In this document: piece after piece, positions 1-6,668 of the stretch | How positions within the stretch are numbered: the stretch's first letter is position 1 | How the letters are laid out: the number at the start of each line of letters is the position of its first letter | Assembly: GCA_964450355.1 (NCBI GenBank) | Contig: CAYVDH010000094.1 | Span: 1 to 13,442, forward strand | DNA: 13,442 bases | Direction: 5' to 3' | From: CAYVDH01 sp964450355 | GTDB lineage: Bacteria; Bacteroidota; Bacteroidia; NS11-12g; UBA955 | Translations under genes and position numbers: made by a program | The notes under the pieces: model-generated | What the model saw: the letters and a program-made list of their open reading frames with translations, nothing else | The model's database searches: none | Told to the model about the DNA's origin: nothing

Positions 1-256
1 CATTCCAATCTACACTTTCTAATACGGAGCCTTTACTATAATAATAAAATTTTATTTTATCTTTTTTGTAAAATCTCCCAAAACCTTCAGCAATATTTGC
101 AGAAATTGAATCAACAGCCCTAACAAATTGCTTACCCATTGTATCTTTAGCAAAATAATCCCAAGAAATTACTATATCCCAAACAAAATTACTCAAACTT
201 ATTGAAATATTATAAGCTTCAATTTGGCTCACTTTAAGATAATTTTTTTCTTCCAT
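1..256 (-). CDS. four-helix-bundle protein (23S rRNA intervening-sequence/S23 family), 3' end missing
   Basis: The reading frame starts at ATG 256-254 and stays open to the left edge, giving 85 residues; the rest lies outside the window. Residues 46-61 (RAVDSISANIAEGFGR) are the signature of the four-helix-bundle family first found inside 23S rRNA intervening sequences and now known mostly from free-standing genes in Bacteroidota. The family fold is a small helical bundle that forms a pentamer; its cellular role is not established. The gene lies 37 bases after the pntA stop on the same strand, so it may be cotranscribed. It occupies the place where the membrane subunits of the transhydrogenase are usually found. 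A 9-bp direct repeat (TATAACAAT at 256-264 and 272-280) sits right before the start. No rRNA sequence surrounds it, so this is not an rRNA intervening sequence. Family assignment is firm, function unknown. Confidence 0.85.
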   Translation of the reverse strand, partial: MEEKNYLKVSQIEAYNISISLSNFVWDIVISWDYFAKDTMGKQFVRAVDSISANIAEGFGRFYKKDKIKFYYYSKGSVLESVDWN

Positions 257-293
257 ATAACAATTTAACACTATAACAATAAAAACAATTTAA

Positions 294-1415
294 TTAAGTT
301 CTTGCTTGTGCTATTGCTTTTAAATTTTGTCCTTCTTTGGTTATTAAAGTTCCTTTGGTAATTTCTTCTTCCATTTCAAATTTAAATCCATCTTTTGTTG
401 CCAAATGTGTTAAAAATGTATAAATATTTTTAGCGTAACTTTCACTGGCATTTTGAGCTAAAAGGGATGGTAAATTGGCTTCACCTACAATTTTAACTCC
501 ATGTTTTACAACCACTTTGTCTAATTCGCTTAATTCACAATTTCCTCCTTGTTCTACGGCCATATCAACAATCACGCTACCTAATTTCATTTGTTTTACC
601 ATGTCTTCTGTAATTAAAACAGGAGCTTTTTTTCCAGGAATTAATGCAGTAGTTATTGCCACATCACAGTTAGAAAGGTGTTTGGTCAAAATTTCTCTTT
701 GTTTTTTTAAAGTGTCTTCACTGGTTTCTTTTACATAGCCACCTTCAATTTTCACTTCTCCTGTATCAAAACTTATGAATTTACCACCTAAACTTTCTAC
801 TTGCTCTTTAGTTTCAGGTCGGATATCAGTTACTTCTACAACTGCACCAAGTCTTTTGGCTGTACCAATGGCTTGAAGTCCTGCAACACCTGCACCAAAA
901 ATCAATACTTTAGATGGTGTAATTGTACCAGCAGCAGTCATTAACATTGGAAATATTTTAGCGGAGTGATGAGCACCAAGTAATACTGCTTTATAACCCG
1001 CTAAGTTAGCTTGAGAACTTAATGCATCCATACTTTGAGCTCTTGAAATTCTTGGTATAGCATCCATACTGAAAACAGTCACATTTTGTGATTTTAGTTT
1101 TTCTACAAGCTCAGGATTGCTTAAATGGTAAATGAAAGAGATGAGAACACTTCCAGATTTTAACGATGATATTTCTTCTGAATTAGGGGCATTTACTTTT
1201 ACTATTACATCTGCTTTTTGACAAACTTCATTTGCATTGTTTAGAATTTCTGCACCAGCTAATTTATATGATTCATCAGAGAAGTTTGAGTTCGTACCTG
1301 CACCAGATTGAATAATGCACGAAAACCCTTGTTTTATAAGGCTTTTAACTACATCAGGACTAAGAGCTACTCTGTTTTCATTGCTTTTAGTTTCTTTAAT
1401 TGTTCCAATTATCAT
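294..1415 (-). CDS. pntA: NAD(P) transhydrogenase subunit alpha, soluble NAD(H)-binding domain I
   Basis: This is the NAD(H)-binding subunit (domain I) of proton-translocating transhydrogenase, which transfers hydride between NAD(H) and NADP(H) at the inner membrane, coupled to proton movement. The 373-residue length fits the split, three-subunit form (domain I alone, as in Rhodospirillum rubrum) and not the fused E. coli PntA. Residues 3-20 match the AlaDH/PNT N-terminal signature (KET...NENRVALSP). Residues 121-143 carry the RQD loop of true transhydrogenases; R122, Q127 and D130 correspond to the known R127, Q132 and D135 of R. rubrum. The Rossmann motif GAGVAG is at 174-179, with acidic D197 ending the next strand. 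VDMAVEQGGN (283-292) is also typical. I chose ATG 1415 because an upstream in-frame TTG at 1436 lies inside a promoter box. The membrane subunits (pntAB/pntB) are not in the window; the next gene downstream is the four-helix-bundle gene. Confidence 0.93.
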   Translation of the reverse strand: MIIGTIKETKSNENRVALSPDVVKSLIKQGFSCIIQSGAGTNSNFSDESYKLAGAEILNNANEVCQKADVIVKVNAPNSEEISSLKSGSVLISFIYHLSNPELVEKLKSQNVTVFSMDAIPRISRAQSMDALSSQANLAGYKAVLLGAHHSAKIFPMLMTAAGTITPSKVLIFGAGVAGLQAIGTAKRLGAVVEVTDIRPETKEQVESLGGKFISFDTGEVKIEGGYVKETSEDTLKKQREILTKHLSNCDVAITTALIPGKKAPVLITEDMVKQMKLGSVIVDMAVEQGGNCELSELDKVVVKHGVKIVGEANLPSLLAQNASESYAKNIYTFLTHLATKDGFKFEMEEEITKGTLITKEGQNLKAIAQART

Positions 1416-1433
1416 AAATAAAAAATTGCCCGA

Positions 1434-1441
1434 CAAACTTA
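1434..1441 (-). promoter_or_regulatory. putative -7 promoter box (TAAGTTTG) for pntA
   Basis: On the minus strand TAAGTTTG matches the Bacteroidota -7 consensus TAnnTTTG exactly. It ends 18 bases before the ATG of pntA, so transcripts would have a leader of roughly a dozen bases. No clear -33 TTG was found at the usual distance, so the call rests on the box and its position alone. Confidence 0.45.
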
Positions 1442-1579
1442 GTGTTTTTTATCATTTTATTTATAAAAATATAAAAGATTACAAATCAAAGTAAAAAAAG
1501 ATTAAAATAGAAGGTATAATCAATTAAATCTTACAAAAAGTAATTGTAAAATATAGGATTGAAAAAGAGAAAGATGGAA

Positions 1580-2029
1580 CTAAAGTTTCAAAAATTTAAG
1601 TTCAGCTACTCTTTCTTCCATTTCATTGCTGAAACTAATACCACTTTCGTTGGCATTGCTTACATAAAAAGCCAATTCTCTTAAACTTTTAAGCAAATCT
1701 TTAGCAAAATGAGGATCTAATTTTGGAAATATGTTGTTTAATTCCTTAAGTTTATCAGTTAAAAATTCAGTTCTTGTGAATGTTTCTTCGGGTAAAGCCT
1801 CGATTAATGACATGATTTTGTCTTCGCTTAACATGTCAATTTCCTTGTAAACACCTCTTACATCAGCTTTTTCTGAGTAGGTTTTAATGTGAATAACTTT
1901 TACTGCTTTTTTTATTTCATTAGTAGAAAAGTCACCATCAGCGCCTGATACTAAAGCGGTTACTAATAATGGAGCTGACAAGATTAAATCCTGTTCAGAA
2001 GCAGATAAATGTTCAATTTTTCTTAGCAT
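1580..2029 (-). CDS. small helical TerB-like protein, function unknown
   Basis: The frame encodes 149 residues from ATG 2029-2027 to TAG 1582-1580. No signal peptide or membrane segment is visible, so it is probably cytoplasmic. The predicted structure is almost entirely helical. Residues 20-45 (PLLVTALVSGADGDFSTNEIKKAVKV) are a hydrophobic helix, then an acidic A-D-G-D-F loop, then a helix with a conserved-looking glutamate. This resembles the repeat unit of TerB/DUF533-like tellurite-resistance-associated proteins, where such a D-G-x-x-x-x-E pattern precedes a helix. The resemblance is a pattern judgement, not a proven homology. The gene stands divergent to ccmB with only 45 bases between the start codons. 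No terminator was recognised in the 164 bases between its end and pntA. A role in tellurite resistance should not be assumed. Confidence 0.7.
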   Translation of the reverse strand: MLRKIEHLSASEQDLILSAPLLVTALVSGADGDFSTNEIKKAVKVIHIKTYSEKADVRGVYKEIDMLSEDKIMSLIEALPEETFTRTEFLTDKLKELNNIFPKLDPHFAKDLLKSLRELAFYVSNANESGISFSNEMEERVAELKFLKL

Positions 2030-2043
2030 AAGAATACTTTTGT

Positions 2044-2051
2044 TATTTTTG
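2044..2051 (+). promoter_or_regulatory. putative -7 promoter box (TATTTTTG) for ccmB
   Basis: TATTTTTG matches TAnnTTTG and ends 23 bases before the proposed TTG start of ccmB. The last base of the box is the G of an in-frame GTG (2051), so that GTG lies upstream of the likely transcript start and is unlikely to be the start codon. No good -33 TTG was seen about 19 bases upstream. A one-mismatch box on the opposite strand (TAATTTCG, 2054-2061), with TTG triplets 17 and 20 bases upstream of it, could serve the divergent TerB-like gene, which would make the two promoters overlap. Confidence 0.4.
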
Positions 2052-2074
2052 TGCGAAATTACGATTTTTTACAA

Positions 2075-2722
2075 TTGACAACAACTTTAAAAACACTTTA
2101 CTTTTTAATTCAATCGGAATGGAAGAATAAACATGCCATAATTACAGTGTTTTTGTTCATATTTATTGCTACATTAATTACTTTATTAGGGATGCCTACA
2201 ATGGATGCTTCATTGTATTCGTCTATGTTTTGGATAGTGATGATATTTACTACTTTACAAGGAATTGCCAAATCATACTTACAAATGTCTAAAGGACATT
2301 TTCTATTTTGGCATCAAATGCTTACTCCTGTCCAATTTTTAAGTTCAAAACTTCTTTTTAATGTGCTATTGATGTTGGTTTACACCTTGTTTACTTACAT
2401 TATTTTTAATGTCATTCATGGAGTATTCATAGAGCAAACAGTTCATTTTTTACTGTCTAGTTTTTTAACAGGAATAGGTATTTCATCCATAATTACAATC
2501 AATAGTAGCATAGCAGCTAAAACAGACAATGCAGGTTTATTATTACCAATCATGACCTTTCCTAGCATTGTACCTATATTGCTTATAGGAATAAAAGTAA
2601 GCAAAAAAGCGGTGGATGGTTTGAGTACAATAGCTCAATTAGATTATCTTATTTTGTTATTAATCAATATATTAATAGTGGTATTAGGGATGATATTGGT
2701 TAAATACATTTGGAAAGATTGA
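2075..2722 (+). CDS. ccmB: heme exporter / cytochrome c maturation protein CcmB
   Basis: CcmB is the membrane subunit of the CcmAB ABC transporter, whose ATPase activity drives release of heme-loaded CcmE from CcmC in system I cytochrome c maturation. From TTG 2075 the protein has 215 residues, the usual CcmB size. It has about six hydrophobic segments, an N-terminal amphipathic stretch with the typical E-W-K-N-K charge cluster before the first membrane helix, and the Bacteroidota-style loop F-W-H-Q-M-L-T-P-V-Q-F-L-S-S-K-L in the first third. The start is uncertain: no ATG exists before the first membrane helix, and the upstream GTG at 2051 is inside a putative promoter box, so TTG 2075 is preferred. 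The gene opens the ccm cluster; its partner ccmA is not adjacent and must lie elsewhere if present. A gap of 95 bases with its own promoter separates it from ccmC. Confidence 0.85.
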   Translation: MTTTLKTLYFLIQSEWKNKHAIITVFLFIFIATLITLLGMPTMDASLYSSMFWIVMIFTTLQGIAKSYLQMSKGHFLFWHQMLTPVQFLSSKLLFNVLLMLVYTLFTYIIFNVIHGVFIEQTVHFLLSSFLTGIGISSIITINSSIAAKTDNAGLLLPIMTFPSIVPILLIGIKVSKKAVDGLSTIAQLDYLILLLINILIVVLGMILVKYIWKD

Positions 2723-2763
2723 ACAAGTAAATTCAAGACAACGTTAAAGTCTTAAAAATAGAA

Positions 2764-2793
2764 TTGTTTTTACAATCTCTATTAGTACTTTTG
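2764..2793 (+). promoter_or_regulatory. promoter for ccmC (TTG, 19-bp spacer, TACTTTTG)
   Basis: A -33 TTG at 2764-2766 and a -7 box TACTTTTG at 2786-2793 are separated by exactly 19 bases, the classical Bacteroidota sigma-factor arrangement. The expected transcript start is near 2799, giving a leader of about 20 bases before the TTG start of ccmC. This is the best promoter in the window and implies that ccmCDEF can be transcribed independently of ccmB. Confidence 0.68.
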
Positions 2794-2807
2794 CAGTGCA
2801 ATTAAAA

Positions 2808-2833
2808 AAAATTTACATTGAAAATTTACATTG
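2808..2833. repeat. perfect 13-bp tandem duplication over the ccmC start codon
   Basis: AAAATTTACATTG occurs at 2808-2820 and again, with no gap and no mismatch, at 2821-2833. The TTG ending the first copy is the apparent ccmC start codon. The TTG ending the second copy is shifted by 13 bases and therefore out of frame. The repeat thus lies across the translation initiation region. Confidence 0.9.
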
Positions 2834-3510
2834 GAATATTTTACAAAACGTTGTCTGTTGTTTTGGTTTTGTATGCATTAATCTATGGTTTATTAATAGA
2901 TGTTCCTACAGATGTTGGAATGTTAGATGAAACATTGAGAAATTTATTTTATCATGTACCTATGTGGTTTGGAATGATGATATTGTTATTTGCCTCGTGG
3001 ATATGCAGCATCATCTATTTGTTTAACTACAATACTCAATTTCATGTTTATTCGTCAGAATTAACTAAAACAGGAATAGTAATGGCAATGGCTGGTTTGT
3101 TCACAGGCATGTTATGGGGTTACAGTACTTGGGGTTATCCTTGGGACAGGGGAGATCCTAAATTAAATGGTGTTGCCATTGGTTTGAGTATGTATCTAGC
3201 CTATTGGGTATTACAAAAATCCATTGAAGATGAAACAAAAAAAGCTAGATTATCAGCAGTTTATAATGTATTTGTATTTCCATTGTTCATTGCTTTGATA
3301 TTGATTATGCCAAAATTAGCAAACTTTAGTGTGCATCCAGCAAGTGGAGATACAGTAAATTTTAAAACATACAACAATAACAACAACATGCAATATGTTT
3401 TTTATCCAGCAGTTATTGGTTGGACATTGCTTTTTGTATGGATAGCAGAAATAAAAATTAGATTCAAAAACTTACAATTAAAACAACAATTAAAGCAACT
3501 TAATGATTAA
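2818..3510 (+). CDS. ccmC: cytochrome c maturation protein CcmC (heme-handling, WWD/CcsA family)
   Basis: CcmC binds heme at its periplasmic WWD domain and loads it onto CcmE in the inner membrane. The 230-residue product has six hydrophobic segments. The two expected external histidines are present: H46 in FYHVPMWFG and H173 in FSVHPASGD. The WWD region at about 100-118 reads WGYSTWGYPWDRGDPKLNG, a divergent form of the E. coli W-G-A-W-W-x-W-D pattern in which proline replaces one of the paired tryptophans. I believe related Bacteroidota proteins diverge similarly here. An asparagine run (186-190) lies in the loop after H173. The start is TTG 2818, the only non-ATG choice that keeps the first membrane helix complete; it falls within a tandem duplication. 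The end overlaps ccmD by eight bases, which suggests translational coupling. Confidence 0.92.
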   Translation: MKIYIGIFYKTLSVVLVLYALIYGLLIDVPTDVGMLDETLRNLFYHVPMWFGMMILLFASWICSIIYLFNYNTQFHVYSSELTKTGIVMAMAGLFTGMLWGYSTWGYPWDRGDPKLNGVAIGLSMYLAYWVLQKSIEDETKKARLSAVYNVFVFPLFIALILIMPKLANFSVHPASGDTVNFKTYNNNNNMQYVFYPAVIGWTLLFVWIAEIKIRFKNLQLKQQLKQLND

Positions 3511-3661
3511 TCTATTAATGATTCTTTTAGACGAATCGGTACTCCGAACATCAGGTAAAATATACACAGTGGTTTCCATTATAGGAATTATATTTATTTG
3601 TATAGTTTTATATTTGATACACATTGATAGAAAACTTAATAAATTTGAAAAAAATAAATGA
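3503..3661 (+). CDS. ccmD: CcmD-family small membrane protein
   Basis: This short gene encodes 52 residues from ATG 3503 to TGA 3659-3661. It overlaps the end of ccmC by eight bases and the start of ccmE by four (ATGA), so it is tightly coupled to both. The protein has an external N-terminus (MINLLMILLDESVLRTSGK), one membrane helix at about residues 21-40, and a charged C-terminal tail (HIDRKLNKFEKNK). The T-S-G-K-I-Y segment before the helix and the I-D-R-K-L tail after it are the pattern I know from Bacteroidota CcmD-family proteins. In system I, CcmD binds the CcmC-heme-CcmE complex and is needed for release of holo-CcmE. Position between ccmC and ccmE, size and topology all agree. A second in-frame ATG at residue 6 is a possible alternative start. 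Confidence 0.88.
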   Translation: MINLLMILLDESVLRTSGKIYTVVSIIGIIFICIVLYLIHIDRKLNKFEKNK

Positions 3662-4044
3662 AACCAATATACATCATCCTTCTTGTAGTTGTTTCTGTTT
3701 GTTTGGCCATAGTAATTAGTTTTTATGGCGACACCAGTCAATATGTATGTTTTCAGGAGGCAGAAGAAATAGCCAAAGAAAAACCCAACATGAAAGTGCA
3801 TGTGGTTACTACCTTAGTTAGATCCATACCAAGTGTTTACAATCCACAACAAGACCCTAATTATTTTGAATTTCATGCCATGGATACTACAGGTATGGTT
3901 CGCAAAGTAATATATCGAAATGCTAAGCCTCAAGACATTGATAGAACAGATAAAGTGGTGTTAATTGGCATTCATAAACAAGGGTATTTTGAAGCCAATA
4001 CCATATTAAATAAATGTCCTAGTAAATACGAGAAAAAAAACTAA
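3658..4044 (+). CDS. ccmE: cytochrome c maturation heme chaperone CcmE, C-x3-Y type
   Basis: CcmE is a membrane-anchored OB-fold protein that carries heme from CcmC to CcmF in the periplasm. The 128-residue product has one N-terminal membrane helix (about 4-22) followed by a beta-rich domain of roughly 95 residues, the normal CcmE layout. Classical CcmE binds heme covalently through a histidine in the motif H-D-E-x-Y near the C-terminus. Here the equivalent segment is GYFEANTILNKCPSKY, with C120 and Y124 in a C-x3-Y motif and no histidine. This matches the variant known from some Deltaproteobacteria and Archaea, where the cysteine takes the place of histidine. A further cysteine, C31, lies just after the membrane helix. 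The stop overlaps the ccmF start (TAATG). ATG 3658 is the clear start. Identity is supported by sequence layout and by the ccmC-ccmD-ccmE-ccmF order. Confidence 0.92.
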   Translation: MKPIYIILLVVVSVCLAIVISFYGDTSQYVCFQEAEEIAKEKPNMKVHVVTTLVRSIPSVYNPQQDPNYFEFHAMDTTGMVRKVIYRNAKPQDIDRTDKVVLIGIHKQGYFEANTILNKCPSKYEKKN

Positions 4045-6668
4045 TGGAAACCATTATATTTAACAATGAACATTTATGGATAGGTAATATTGGAAAATTT
4101 TCAGTAGTTCTAAGTGTTTTGGCTTCCATCATGGCTGTATTGTTTTATTCAATGCATGTCCATACTCAAAACGAAAAATACAAACCCTTAGCTAGACTGT
4201 TTTTTTGGATACACTCTATTTCTGTAGTTCTTGTTTTTGTCAGTTTATTTTACATCATTTATAATCATTATTACGAATACCAATACGCCTATCAACACTC
4301 ATCAAACGAATTGCCTTATTATTACATGATAAGTTGTTTTTGGGAAGGTCAAGAAGGTAGTTTTTTATTGTGGATGTTTTGGCATGTGGTATTAGGTATC
4401 ATTTTATTATTTAGAGCTAAACATTGGGAATCGCCTGTTATGGCTGTAGTTGCTTTAGCTCAATGCATATTAGGTAGTATGTTGTTAGGGTTTCAGTTTG
4501 GCGATGTTAAAATAGGAAGTAGCCCTTTTATTTTATTAAGAGATCACAATCCAGAAAGTTTAATGTTACCTATTCTTGACAAGTTAGGCAAAGCAAATTA
4601 TTTACAAGTTTATAAAGATGGCAATGGGTTAAATCCATTGTTACAAAATTATTGGATGGTGATTCATCCACCTACTTTATTTTTTGGATTTGCAGCTACC
4701 ATAGTTCCATTTGCTTATGCATTTGCTGGATTGTGGACTAAACAATACAAAACATGGACAGTACCTGCTTTGCCTTGGGCATTGGTAGGTGTAATGGTAT
4801 TAGGTACTGGCATCATCATGGGGGGTTATTGGGCATATGAAAGTTTAAGTTTTGGAGGGTATTGGGCATGGGATCCAGTTGAAAATGCATCGTTGATGCC
4901 TTGGATTTTATTGATAGCAGCAACCCACATGCTTCTTATTAATAAAGTAACAGGTAAGTATCCTGTTTTAACCATTTGCCTCATTATTTTTTCATTCTTT
5001 ATGGTGTTGTATGCTACTTTCCTTACCAGAAGTGGTATATTGGGGAACTCAAGTGTACACTCGTTTACAGACCTTGGATTATCAGGTCAACTTATATTAT
5101 TGCTGTTTCTGTTTATATTTCTAACCTTTAGTTTAAGTTTTGTTGAATTTAAAAAAAGAATTCTGTTCTTATTTACTTATTTATTTGTCACTTTATTGAT
5201 GGTATTTTGGCCAGGGGATAGTGGCTTGTTTCCTAATGTATTAGGCACTTTAGTATTGATTTCTTCATTGGCATGGTTTATATTTAATTTATTCAAAATT
5301 TACCCTTTAAATAAAGAAGAAGATAATTTATACAGTCGTGAATTTTGGATGTTTGTAGGTAGTTTAGTTTTACTTTTATCAGGAGTTCATATTTTCATTT
5401 TTACAAGCATTCCTGTGTTTAATAAATTATTTCATTTATCTAAAGCCATTGAAGGAGAAAGTTTTTACAATTTATGGCAAATGATTTTTGCTATTTTTAT
5501 TGTCATTTTAACCGCATTTGCTCAATTTTTAAAATATAAAAATACCAATCCAAAACCATTTTTTGAAACAGTAGTAACTACCTTATTAATATCATTGATA
5601 TTGAGTTTTGGAGCCATGTTTTTATTTAAATTATGGTCAATTAAATATTTATTTTTATTAATAGGCAGTATCTATGCTGTAGTAGCTAATACTCATTATT
5701 TAGTAAAAGTATTAAAAGGAAATATAAAAATATCTGGAGCAAGCATTGCCCACATTGGCTTTGGCTTAATCATGGTAGGAGTATTAGTAAGTTCGGTTAA
5801 CAAACGTGTATTGAGTAACAACAACAGTGGAACAAAATTTTACAGTGAATCTACCAACGATGGTAAAATTGACAATGACGGTGTTCAAAAGAACAAGGAA
5901 AATATTTTATTAGTAAAAGACAAACCTGTTTTGTTAGACAACAATAGCTTGGTAGCAACTTTTGTTGGAGTTGAAGAAAAGTCGCCCAACAGATATTTTA
6001 AAGTAAAGTATAAATCCTTAGACAAAAATGGAAAAGTAAAAGATTCTTTCACTTTGTACCCAAATTCACAAAACAACCCTAAAATGGGTTTGGTATCGAA
6101 TCCAGATACAAGGCACTATTTAACACGAGATATCTTCACTCATATTAACTATGAAAGTGGATTGGATGAAGACGATAAAAAAGACCAATTTGATAATTTT
6201 AAAACAGATACAGTAGCCATAGGTCAATCGTTTATCACCAAAGATGGAATGAGGCAGATTACTTTAAACAATGTAAAAACATTGTATGTAAGTAAAAACA
6301 ATGACACCATTCATCTTCAAGCTCATCTCCTTATCAATTTAAATGGCGACACTGCTTCTGCATATCCTGAGTTTGTTTATGGAAATACTATAAAAATTAA
6401 AGAAGATGTCAATTTAAAAACAGGTGTTTTAAGCATCATGGATAGAATTTATACGAATAAAAACAACTCACAAGAATTTAAATTCATCATTACAACAGCT
6501 ACCAAAAAACCAAAATATGAATACATCATTTTGAAAGCAGTTGAATTTCCTTACATCAACATTTTATGGGGTGGAACATTGATCATGATTTTTGGATTTG
6601 TATTGGCTATCATACAACGATTTAAAGAAGCTAAAAACAGATTGAAATTTGATTCAAACCAACAGTAA
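4044..6668 (+). CDS. ccmF: heme lyase subunit CcmF (cytochrome c-type biogenesis protein)
   Basis: CcmF reduces and ligates heme from CcmE to the CxxCH motif of apocytochrome c in the inner membrane. The product has 874 residues, longer than E. coli CcmF (about 650). Many membrane helices span residues 15-585. A large external domain at about 586-835 is followed by a last membrane helix near 838-857. The WWD signature is at about 270-287 (FGGYWAWDPVENASLMPW). The four histidines expected as heme ligands can be placed: H208 (VIHPPTLFFG), H295 (AATHMLL), H339 (NSSVHSF) and H570 (IAHIGFGLIMVG), matching E. coli H173, H261, H303 and H491. CFWEGQEGSFLLW (98-110) is also typical. The extra length lies mainly in the external domain, which has a polar, Asn/Lys-rich stretch at 590-620. 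ATG 4044 overlaps the ccmE stop by one base. The 3' end overlaps the next gene by 20 bases. Confidence 0.95.
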   Translation: METIIFNNEHLWIGNIGKFSVVLSVLASIMAVLFYSMHVHTQNEKYKPLARLFFWIHSISVVLVFVSLFYIIYNHYYEYQYAYQHSSNELPYYYMISCFWEGQEGSFLLWMFWHVVLGIILLFRAKHWESPVMAVVALAQCILGSMLLGFQFGDVKIGSSPFILLRDHNPESLMLPILDKLGKANYLQVYKDGNGLNPLLQNYWMVIHPPTLFFGFAATIVPFAYAFAGLWTKQYKTWTVPALPWALVGVMVLGTGIIMGGYWAYESLSFGGYWAWDPVENASLMPWILLIAATHMLLINKVTGKYPVLTICLIIFSFFMVLYATFLTRSGILGNSSVHSFTDLGLSGQLILLLFLFIFLTFSLSFVEFKKRILFLFTYLFVTLLMVFWPGDSGLFPNVLGTLVLISSLAWFIFNLFKIYPLNKEEDNLYSREFWMFVGSLVLLLSGVHIFIFTSIPVFNKLFHLSKAIEGESFYNLWQMIFAIFIVILTAFAQFLKYKNTNPKPFFETVVTTLLISLILSFGAMFLFKLWSIKYLFLLIGSIYAVVANTHYLVKVLKGNIKISGASIAHIGFGLIMVGVLVSSVNKRVLSNNNSGTKFYSESTNDGKIDNDGVQKNKENILLVKDKPVLLDNNSLVATFVGVEEKSPNRYFKVKYKSLDKNGKVKDSFTLYPNSQNNPKMGLVSNPDTRHYLTRDIFTHINYESGLDEDDKKDQFDNFKTDTVAIGQSFITKDGMRQITLNNVKTLYVSKNNDTIHLQAHLLINLNGDTASAYPEFVYGNTIKIKEDVNLKTGVLSIMDRIYTNKNNSQEFKFIITTATKKPKYEYIILKAVEFPYINILWGGTLIMIFGFVLAIIQRFKEAKNRLKFDSNQQ

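Noticed and set aside
475..738. Open frame on the plus strand inside pntA
   Set aside because: It lies antisense to a well-supported gene and its translation has no recognisable domain.
1416..1436. Upstream TTG start for pntA adding seven residues
   Set aside because: That TTG is the end of a TAAGTTTG promoter box, and homologous proteins start at the M-I-I-G methionine.
1510..1560. Weak inverted repeat (TTACA / TGTAA) as a terminator of the TerB-like gene
   Set aside because: The stem is only five AT-rich pairs with a nine-base loop and no clear T-run in the right place.
3490..3801. Open frame on the minus strand across the ccmC-ccmD-ccmE junction
   Set aside because: It is antisense to three supported genes and its composition reflects the reverse of their codons.
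5885..6076. Open frame on the minus strand inside ccmF
   Set aside because: It is a short shadow frame antisense to the external domain of CcmF.
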